From assembly GCA_009761415.1 (NCBI GenBank), contig QUOL01000006.1:1736001-1800000 (forward strand): a stretch of DNA of 64,000 nt, written 5' to 3'. Below, piece by piece: positions 55,101-64,000 of this stretch (positions within the stretch are counted from its first letter, which is position 1; each line of letters starts with the position of its first letter). Made by a program: the position numbers and the translations under genes. Source of the DNA: Sarcomyxa edulis. Its lineage: Eukaryota; Basidiomycota; Agaricomycetes; Agaricales; Mycenaceae. The notes under the pieces are model-generated. The model made no database searches, had not been told where the DNA came from, and saw only the letters and a program-made list of their open reading frames with translations.

Positions 55101-57410
55101 GACAATCGTTCGGTAGGTGTCCAACCGCGTTTCACCGGACCTTTGATAAACCTGCATGCAGTAAATGCCCATTGAAAGAGACCCTCGGATTGCAAGACCA
55201 ACTTCAAGCACAACTCGCGGTCCAACGAAGTAATAGTTGATAGCTCGGACTGTACAAAGACAGTAAGATCAGCGTTCGTGGAGGTTCTATCAATGGCATC
55301 CATGGATTTGTGAAACACACGAGGGTTATGACGAAGGGCAGTCTGTATATCTTCTTCTGGGCGGGACGTGACAATGAAACGAAAGTTGGGCGGCAGGTCG
55401 GAAGTTCCATCAGCGAGAACCGATAGAACTTCTTCCCGAGATGCCTCATCGCCGCTTTCATCTAACGCGTCAATAACGATAACGATAGGCCCCATTATCG
55501 ACAGATTCGCAGAAGGCTTTACCAAGAATCCATCAAACTGAGATTGGATGGAGGTGGTGGTACGCAATGAACGTTTCGCCTTGATAGAGTCCCATAGAGA
55601 AGACTTCCACTTAGTATCAAGATCCGCCAGGTCCACGGCGATCGTACTGAAAAGATGATGGGGCTGCAGCTCCGTTTGACGAGAAATATCGAAAGCGAAG
55701 AACGATCCAAGACGGTTCTGATCATCGAATAACCGCGCGATAGTATGGGCTATAGCGGATTTTCCGGAGCCGGCGAGGCCACTAAGCCAGAGTAATCTCG
55801 TGGTGTCTTCAGGATCAGGGTCCGTTATCCACTTTACGAGATCGTCGATGATACCTTGACGTGTTTGGGGGAGGCATTCCTTTCCGGGATTTCGTCCAGC
55901 GCCATTCGCATAGGCCATATCGTGCAGATCAACTTTGGTAACTATCAGTATAACGTTAGTGATGGTATTGAGTATATTAACGGAGACCCTTGCTCACCCA
56001 GAGCGTCAATGGTATTTTGGATGTTCAGGGTCACAAATCGGACTTGTATGACATTGATTTCCGTTTCGACGGCAGCTTGAGTTTGAAAAGCAACTCGCAT
56101 TTCGTTGAAGCTGGTTTTGAACTCTGCAATTTTATCATCAGCCTCCGAGAGTAGATGCACAAAGGATTTCTTCCCTGTGGAGCACCGTTATTAGTTGATG
56201 TCATGAAGCAATAAAATCTGCGTACAAAAGTTCTTTTCTTTGGCATAATGATAGATAAAGTATGCGCATTCGGTTGTCTGGCGTATCATCCGCATGAGCA
56301 ACTCTCGATGGAATTCTATTTTCTTGAGGGGGTTGGCTTCGTGCACGAATGCAAAAGCATCGTTCATCGCTGAAACCAAATCGTCCACATTCTTGTCGCG
56401 CGCCTTCTGTGCGAGAATAATCTGCAAATAAATTTAGAATTGGTGTTTCGCTCACGATGGTTCGTGCGCTCACCTTGTGCGCGGCGGAAATTGCTCCCCA
56501 TGCAATCTGAGCATAAGGGTGTATCTAAGAATCCAAGGAAGCCAGTCAGTACTTAATTGAAAGATATCTGGATATTCATCGTAGTACCTGCGCAAGTTTA
56601 TCGATCATTTGACTAAACAGCTCGACTTTAGAGAGGAGCGGTTCCCATGAATCGGCTGCGTCGTCACTCCCGTCTATCACGTTGTTCACCACCTCGATAA
56701 GTTCGTCTACTTGGTGTAATTCTGCAGGAGCTGGGACAAGATGTATTTCTGCATTAGCGTCCATAACGGCTGCGCCCAATTGATGCTCCTCCGCGAGGTT
56801 CAGTGATTTGGAAGATTTGATAGTGAACTCGAGGATGCCATCACTATTGCCTGAAATTGGTCTTCTTAGCGTAAGAACTGAATCTACGTAGAATCTCAGG
56901 ACGACTTTTTCATCATTAGGAATGAAATGGCAATTGCTCACCGTTGGTACACGACGAGAGGAGAGATTCAATATTTTCCTCTACTCCTCCCGCATGGTAA
57001 TCCTGATGGGTGATATGCCGAGCGAAGACATCTAATTTCAAGATGGAATCTGTGTGTGCATCGCTAAGGGAAGGAAATCAAGACTAAGTACAGGGGATGC
57101 AATTTGCGCCCATCAGGACCCACAAGTAGAAAGTTTCCCTCCACACCGGCGCGCCTGTCCTCGGAGACACGATTGTCTTTCTCATCTCTCCATCAACCAC
57201 GAGTCTCACGTAGAACTTTCCGGGTCGTTTTCGCCATAATGGAGTATCACTGGCAGGGAGCTGATGCCCTTTGATGTCTATGAAAACCAATCAGCATCGT
57301 CGGGGTCACGATATCAAGAAGGTGCTATTCCTGCCTGTGATCGTCAACAAGATCGCAATCTTGGCCTGGGGGGAGCTTGAATGGGGAGAAATGGGACAAG
57401 CTGGTGGCAT
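52145..57410 (-). CDS. STAND (NLR-like) receptor: C2 - helical - NACHT - 14 WD40 repeats
   Basis: Fungal NACHT-WD40 proteins are candidate non-self recognition receptors that oligomerise on ligand binding. The minus-strand gene starts at 57410 (MPPACPISPHSSS); intron 1 begins with GC at 57334. Order of domains: C2-like (GKFYVRLVVDGEMRKT, then PVWRETFYL); helical region with IHPYAQIAWGAISAAHK and FREL-type amphipathic helices; NACHT with Walker A LSGLAGSGKSAIA and Walker B PIVIVIDALDESGDE (about 55460-55800); winged-helix-like GRYTREVVESIIRPLGSLLS; then fourteen WD40 repeats (about 54200-52350), exactly two seven-blade propellers. The C-terminal cap reads LLFWVPPWNRVGLWWPRN. Total about 1,600 residues. 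A single intron separates NACHT from the WD40 exon. The frame is open throughout, so it is probably functional. Confidence 0.87.
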
Positions 57411-57608
57411 AGTGCCTTAAGCTGCTGATGGTGAGTTTTCAAGTTGAACGTTTGACAGTCAGTCGAACGTAACTGACTCCTCACTTAGCACTGTCGCCAA
57501 AGTCTCTACTAGTACAGAGTCTATATGCGCTCCAAGCTCTAAGAAGATGACGAGAGAAATTGGTGAGTTACTTCCATGAAGTCATGAATAGATCTTGAAC
57601 CGCTGTTC

Positions 57609-58230
57609 TCATAAAATCAGTCTTTGGGTCCTCAAAGTGTCTTTTGGCGCGATGAATGAGTATATGGATACGGAGGCATCCGCACCTGGACGTCCCTCTT
57701 CAAAGCTCTTCCTCATGGAACGTGTAGCTATAACATTCAATACTATCTCGTTTACATCCACCGTCTCGACTTCGACGTCGTCTCCCTTGATCTGAAATTG
57801 GGCCATGAAATCGCTGGCGGCACTTCCCCCATCTTCGGTTCATCGACATTGAACTCCCTGAGGGATGCCCTTGCATCAGCTTTCTTCAACTCCCACAATT
57901 GCTTCTTCTTCGTCAAATCTGCCTCCATCTGTGCAACTGTCCTTTTCCACTCCTCGACTTTCGCACGATACTCTGACATAACGAGCCTTACCGTAATGGT
58001 CACATTTCCATATGTTTGGTTGGATTTCAGCAACGGACCCGAAATCGCCATCATTTCGTCATTGTGAGTCCCGAGTTCTCTGTCTTGCTCTGCAATCTTC
58101 GCATCAAGGCCCTCGATAGTCTCTTCGAGAGCCTGAAGTTTCCGAGTTGTGTAAAGATATCTAGCCGCAAAGATATCTAGCCTCAAGAAGTTTGGCGCGG
58201 GCCTCGGCAGTTATGGGGTGGCAGTGGGTG
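57609..58230 (-). pseudogene. Decayed coiled-coil protein gene between the two STAND receptors
   Basis: On the minus strand a coiled-coil stretch of about 130 residues (ALEETIEGLDAKIAEQDREL, VEEWKRTVAQMEADLTKKK) runs from about 58160 to 57800. It is interrupted twice. At 58153-58184 a 16-base tandem duplication of AAAGATATCTAGCC(G/T)C shifts the frame; upstream of it TAEARAKLLEARYL reads naturally into YTTRKLQALEE. At about 57825 a run of five G breaks the frame; one more G would join DEPKMG to GSAASDFMAQF and the following 55 codons. The upstream part resembles the helical linker found before F-boxes in agaric proteins. It could be a remnant or an intact gene carrying sequence errors. Confidence 0.5.
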
Positions 58231-58478
58231 TCATGAAGAAGATGTCCTGGAGCAAACGTCTAGATACGAATAGCGATGTAAATCTGCTCTGTGGGGTCCT
58301 TCGGAAATATCGATGTGAAGACGGATATTGGGACTGGTCGATGGCAGAAAGATGGGAGATATCAGGAGATATCGGTAAGAATCATAAGATTTGATCAAGA
58401 TCATCGGATCAACGCGACACGCGACGACGTCGTTTGCGTCTGCTTGAATCAGACGCCGGCGCCCACGCTTCTGACTCG

Positions 58479-61400
58479 ATGGCCACCATTCCCGAGTCGG
58501 CTACAAGGTGAGCATTATACTATCACCTTTGGTCACACATTCATATCTCTTGTTCGTGGTCCACCTCATACCAGGAAAATCAAAATATCAGGTCAGATCA
58601 TCTGTCAGATCTGGATGAGTGCCTCTGACCGGCGTTTATTGCAATTGGGAATTGTTACATAGATATCAGATGCGACCCTCTCCCAAAAGTGGGCTTACTG
58701 TCGCGTCGTAAGTTCTACGTGAAGGTTATTGTCGATGAAGTGGTAAGAAAAACCGGATTGTCGGAGAGTAAAGCACGAGCCTGGCATTGGGAGGAGACAT
58801 TTCATTTGTAAGTTTATCTTTTACCCCACGCTCAGACAGTGCTCACGAATAACCCCTAACTTTTTCATAGCGATATTCAAGGCTCTCAGACCTTTAAACT
58901 TCACCTCTATGCACAACATAGTTTTCATTCTCGAGACGACTATATCGGAGGCATAGAAGGCGACGTCAAAAACTATCTTGACACCGACAAACACGGTTCG
59001 TTTATCCACTCTATGCTCCTATGACTCGTGATCGGTTGAGAGAGAGAAACGCTAGCTATGAGCCTCTCATTAACACTCGACGCCCCGGACCTAAAGGCCC
59101 CAGGCTGCACTGTTACATTCAATATCGTCGAACTCGCCGTCTTTGACAATGCAGCTACGCGCCAGGCGGGAGATTTACGCAAATATGCGGAGGAAGAGAT
59201 TGACAGGATGCAAGTCCTACCGTCGTCATTTGATGGCCCTCTGGGAGCAGTAGATGATATGGACTCTGCTCTTGATCAGGCCAGCTCCAGCACTGAATTA
59301 TTAGGATCAGTGTTAGAGAAAGTCGAGCTGTTCACTCAGCTCGTAGATGGATTTGCAGAGGTTAGTGGCGTAAACGTAGAGTTTGAGGTATCACTAAGTC
59401 CTGTTTGATTCCTGCACAGATACATCCGTATGCCAAGTTAGCATGGAGCATCTGTTCGGCCATTCCGAAGGTCGGCGAGATAGCTGTTCTTGTTCCATAT
59501 CTTGTTGCGCAAATGTACTAATGATCATTGCAGGCCGTGCTCACTCAAGTCAATCGTGATAAAGAAATCATCGGCCTATTGGATACCATAGATGAGGCGT
59601 TCGCATTTGTACGTGAAGCGAGACCTCTCGAAAAAGTCAAATTCCACGAACAAATCCTAGCAAGGATGGCACAACAGACGGTTGAATGTGCATACTTTGT
59701 ATGTGCGTACGCCAAGGACAAGACGTTCGGTGAGCATTCATGACGATCTCACAGTCACAACGTGTTCTCATTTACTCCAGGGATACGCATCTTGAAAGGC
59801 CTGACATCGAATGCGGACAGTAGGATTGCAGAGTTTAAGGCGAAATTCGCCGAACTCACCACACGCCTGGAGAGCCGTGTCGTCATCCAAACCAGCATCG
59901 ATATCATACAAATCAAATTTGCTAATGAGAGTATCGAGAGGACTCTCAACTATCTGGGCAAGTGCTCTCAGATATGACTGACAACGTCTCTCTAACTCTA
60001 TGTGCAGCCGCGAATGCTGATTTCACCGATATGCACTATGCCAGCGCTTCCGGATATCGTCTCGAACGAACCTGCCTTCCTAAAACACGAGAAAGGATCA
60101 TCGATGAGATAATCGACTGGGTAAATCTATCAGAGTTTGATGACCCTACTCGATTACTCTGGTTGAACGGTCTCGCCGGAACCGGAAAGTCTGCAATTGC
60201 ACACACGCTCGCCCACATATTCGATGGACAAAAGCGTCTGGGGTCTTTCTTTGGGTTTGATGTTGCCAATAAAGTCAATTGTCGGCCAGACTACCTATTT
60301 AGCACCATTGCCGTCAACCTTACTGCTGTCGACTCGGCATGGCGCAACTCGTTATGGAGCGTCGTCAAAGATAACCCATCTCTTCGCTCTACTACTTCGA
60401 TCGAATTGCAGTTCAATCGATTCCTATTGGAACCAGCGACTTCCCAAGGTCTTGACTTTATCGGACCTATTGTCATTATCATCGATGCACTGGATGAGAG
60501 TGGAGACGAATCTTCACGGACTGGTATCCTTTCTATACTCGCCTCTGGAATACAGAACCTTCCTCACAATTTCCGCTTCATTCTCGTCTCTCGTCCCGAA
60601 GTTGATATTCAGGATGCTCTGCAAGGAAGGACACACGTACTCTGTAAAACCATGGCCGCAATTGATGAGAAATCTACCGAGCAAGATATCTCAGCCCTCA
60701 TTTCTTCTCAATTGTCTACCATCAATATTCGGCGTAAGAAGTGGGGGGATCGAGAGGTCGAGTTACTGGTCCAAAAGTCAGAAGGGCTTTTCCAATGGGC
60801 CTCTACTGCATGTCAATTCATCAAAGGCATAGGAACCAAAGCTGGTTCTACACCAACAGAGCGCCTCTACGTCATACTTTCTTCCGTATCGAATCTCGAT
60901 TCGTTGTATCTGGAGATCTTGAAGCGAACCTTTGACACCGATAACCCGACTTCTATGGATCGTTTCCGTGGAATATTGGGACTTTTGTTTACAGTACGAG
61001 AACCTCTGTCCGTCGCATCACTCCAGAAACTGTGCAGTGACGAGTACGATTCTGATGTTGTTGCCTCTGTGCTAGAGCCTCTAGGGTCTTTGCTGAGCGG
61101 TGTCGGGGAAGAATCAGTTCCAGTTCGACCCCTTCACACTTCCTTTTACGACTTCCTTACGGACTCAGGCCGTAGCAAATCCTTCCACGTCGATATCTCT
61201 TTACAAAACTGTACACTTGCTGTTGCGTCCTTGCGGGTCATGCGGGAGGAGCTCCGATTCAACATTTGCGGGTTAGAATCCTCTTACCTCGAAAATTACG
61301 AAGTTCCCGGGTTAGATACTCGAATCGCAAGATTCATACCTCCTCATTTATCTTATTCGTGTCGTTTCTGGACCGACCATCTCCAGAATACAGATTTCCA

Positions 61401-62975
61401 AGACGAAATCTTCGAAGAGGTCCGCGACTTCCTATACAGATACTTCCTGTACTGGTTGGAAGTTCTGAGCTTCTTGAGGTCATCCAAGATGGCATCTGAC
61501 TCGCTGTCTACTATAGCGGAATGGTGCATGGTGAGATTCATATTCAGATACCATACAGAGAGTGCTGATTGTAGCGTTTATAGTATGACGATGAAGTCGT
61601 AGCGTTTACCAATGATGCCATTCATTTCGTTAAATGTTTTGATGCTCCCATAGCCGCCAGTGTTCCCCATATATACATATCGGCACTCCCATTTGCACCC
61701 GCAGAATCGCTTGTTGCTAAACATTATCTACCCTCGTTCCCGAATACTCTATCTGTTGTGAACGGACGACAGACCCGCTGGGAGGACGTCCAAGATGTAC
61801 AACATAGAGCTGCAGTACGATCTATCGCCTTCTCGCCGGATGGAAACCGGGTGGTCTCTGGATCCTTTGACTGCACAGTTCTGGTATGGGATTCCGAAAC
61901 CGGTGAAGTAGTAACTGGTCCGTTCATTGGCCATGAAGGAGAGGTCAATGCTGTGTCATTCTCGCCAGACGGAAAGCACATCGCTTCGGGATCCAGTGAT
62001 TCGACAATCTTGGTATGGGATTGTGAGAGCCCTGACCTAGTACCACGACGGTTCGTGGGACACGCCGATAGAGTCAATTCTGTCACCTTTTCTCCTGATG
62101 GGAAAACCGTCGTCTCTGCCTCCGATGATTGCACCATTCGGCTTTGGAATTTGGGCGAATCATCATCCATCGGTGTTTCGAAAATATTTGAAGGACACAG
62201 TGGTCCAGTTCATGCCGTTGCATTCTCTCCAGACGGGGGGCAAATTGTCTCCGGCTCTCAGGATTACACAGTACGGCTTTGGAATCTGGATTCCAATCAT
62301 GCCGTTTCGCATGTCAGTATCACGGATCCGGATAACCAATTTTCAGAGGTAAACGCTGTTGCTTTCTCCTCGGATGGTAAAAAAATTGCCTCAGGATCGG
62401 ATCATGGAATAATTCGCGTCTGGGATGTAGAAACGAAAGAAGAGCTTACGTGGAGTCCGATACGCATGTGCACAAGTTCTGACAAAAGCATCAACTGGGT
62501 CTGGTCTGTCTCATTCTCCTCGGATGGGATGTTTATCGCCTCTGGATCCAGCGATGCAACCGTCCGCCTCTGGGATTCAGAGAGTGGTAGATCCGTCGCA
62601 GTCCCATTCTACGGCCATGCCGATTGGGTGATGTCCGTGGTTTTCTCTCCAGATGGTAGACGAGTCGCTTCCAGCTCTACTGACGGTACCATTCGTGTAT
62701 GGAATATCGGCGACTTAGTGGATTCGTATACCTCGAAGCTTCCCATCCAAAACGCTCCAAATATATATACAGTACCTGGATTTGAAGACGATGCCACGCT
62801 AGAAGACGGCTGGATACGCTGGTACGACGGGAAGCTGTTTTGGGTCCCGACTTCAAATAGGCGTGGTTTACGTTGGCCTCGAAGTTTAGCTACCATGGGA
62901 GTAACGATGACTAGCGTAGATTTCAGTTCATTCTCATACGGCTTTCATTGGCAAAAGTGTAGATCTCCACCTTAG
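58479..62975 (+). CDS. STAND (NLR-like) receptor: C2 - helical - NACHT - 7 WD40 repeats
   Basis: This is the divergent paralogue of the receptor at 52145-57410, with the same layout. The start ATG at 58479 (MATIPESATRKIKIS) precedes a 17-base exon (58575-58591) and exon 58663-58807 with RRKFYVKVIVDEVVRKTG of the C2-like domain. The helical part has IHPYAKLAWSICSAIPK and AFAFVREARPLEKVKFHEQ. Intron 59958-60007 has a GC donor. NACHT: Walker A LNGLAGTGKSAIA, Walker B GPIVIIIDALDESGDE, then PVRPLHTSFYDFL. After an intron near 61531 come seven WD40 repeats (about 61800-62720), one propeller, and the conserved cap LFWVPTSNRRGLRWPR. About 1,300 residues. The two proteins match from the first exon to the last residue but have diverged strongly. 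Confidence 0.87.
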
Positions 62976-63111
62976 TTTTCGAGGCAGGTGCTTGTAATAA
63001 TTTGTGATCATGAACATCGACCATAAGCTACTGGGACAGACTGTAGGAGGTTCTGTTGACTCTCGAATGGTACCATGGCACCAACATGAGACCCTAGCCC
63101 AGTCCTCTGTA
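62976..63111. other. Short gap between convergent genes
   Basis: Only 136 bases separate the stop of the STAND receptor from that of the F-box-type gene, so the 3' untranslated regions probably overlap. Confidence 0.5.
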
Positions 63112-64000
63112 TCAGATCTTCAGTATCGTAATCCTCCCGTAGCTAGATCCCAAAGCGATTCGGCCCAACTCCTCATTATAATCTAGTGCAGTCCAATTAT
63201 TGAGCGGATTGGTGAACATCGTGCTCGTCTTGACCGGTATGACAGTGGTTCCATTTATTGCGTCATCCCTCCCCTCCGATCCCAAAAACGGCCCAGGGAA
63301 AACTGCAGCGACCAATTTTTCATGAGGCGTCGATCCTGAACCGCTATCGAAAGAATGTGCCTCGGGAGATACGAGCCCGACGACTGCACGGTCGTGTGGA
63401 TGGATCCATAAGGCGGTCCCGTAGCTCCCCATTATGACATCGGTGCATCTCAGAGAGCCTCGAACGGAATGAACGGTCGCGGAGAGAACTGGGGGGAAAA
63501 TATATGGAACGGGTGGTGAGAATAGCTCTGTCGGTGGAATATTGGACTCATTGAAATCGAAGGAGGAATTTGGTTCTAATGTGTAAAGATCTAGATGGTG
63601 GGCCTCGGAAGCCCATGGGTCGTCACTTTCTGCACGAATAAGGATAGATAATGAGGCAGCCGGGATTGCTGCTTCCCTCCGGTGCCGTGAGAGGGACACG
63701 GAGACCCCATCAATCCAGCCAAAGGTGTGTTCTGCGATGGGAAAGTGAATTAGATCTGAGTGTGTCGTCCGAGTCGTGAGTTGCAATGTGGGCCAAGAGA
63801 AAAGGTGTATGGAGCGCGCTCTGACGACCAGGATACTTTGATGTGCGAATACCACTTGAATGCATCGATCATACTTAGTCTTGATATCAACTTGAGACAC
63901 CAATCATTAGAATTGCGTGGACATACCTGCCAGGGATCTGTGTCATTTCGGACATGCTTCAAGGTGGCGGACTCGTTTCGTTTCCAGTCATGAATCACAG
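63112..64000 (-). CDS. F-box-type protein, C-terminal part (5' end outside the window)
   Basis: The minus-strand exon 63879-63112 (256 codons with stop) joins at phase 0 to an upstream exon (from 63927 past the window edge) that contains VIHDWKRNESATLKH and NDTDPWQ. The product is rich in beta strands: QVVFAHQSILVVRARSIHLF, WIHPHDRAVVGLVSPEAHSF and, at the end, NNWTALDYNEELGRIALGSS then YGRITILKI. In agarics such sequences form the C-terminal beta domain of proteins that begin with an F-box. The F-box itself is not in the window, so the name rests on the C-terminal resemblance. Confidence 0.7.

Overview
The window is nuclear DNA from a filamentous basidiomycete, most probably an Agaricomycete; I cannot name the genus. 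The reasons are dense genes broken by many introns of about 45-70 bases with GT(A/G)-YAG ends, a U2 spliceosomal RNA gene, an intron-bearing tRNA, and fungal families such as Hpc2/ubinuclein, Ams1-type alpha-mannosidase, Kre9/Knh1-like wall proteins, UstYa-like proteins, TPR/F-box proteins and NACHT-WD40 (STAND) receptors. All gene models were spliced by hand from reading-frame continuity and family resemblance.

Left part (0-23.4 kb). After 2.65 kb with no convincing gene comes an Hpc2/ubinuclein histone-chaperone subunit (2654-4858). Next is a non-coding block: thirteen copies of a CCCCCCGA-N-TCGGGGGG palindrome (5583-6461), bounded on the right by an intact tRNA-Val(AAC) and on the left by a second copy of that tRNA's 3' third. 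Then follow an Ams1-type GH38 alpha-mannosidase with very small exons, a protein kinase fused to a multi-KH (vigilin-like) RNA-binding region, a tandem pair of fatty-aldehyde dehydrogenase genes (first decayed, second intact), a SUMO-like protein and a Kre9/Knh1-like GPI protein.

Middle part (23.4-45 kb). A decayed tandem duplication is followed by a complete cytochrome P450, a U2 snRNA gene, two paralogous small secreted-protein genes about 5 kb apart, an unknown conserved-looking protein, an RBR E3 ubiquitin ligase, a type II membrane protein, a proline-iminopeptidase-type hydrolase, a seven-helix membrane protein, a UstYa-like gene with a frame problem and a TPR/F-box protein.

Right part (45-64 kb). 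A UPF1-like superfamily 1 helicase is followed by QCR6, the acidic hinge subunit of respiratory complex III. Its conserved protein can only be assembled through a 2-base exon and a 4-base exon, each with canonical splice sites. A second UstYa-like gene follows, then a head-to-head pair of C2-NACHT-WD40 receptors with 14 and 7 WD40 repeats and a decayed coiled-coil gene between their 5' ends. The last gene is the 3' end of an F-box-type protein that leaves the window.

Most genes look like independent housekeeping or signalling genes. Likely functional groupings are the paired receptors and the duplicated secreted proteins; a link between the UstYa-like genes, the P450 and the small secreted peptides is speculative.
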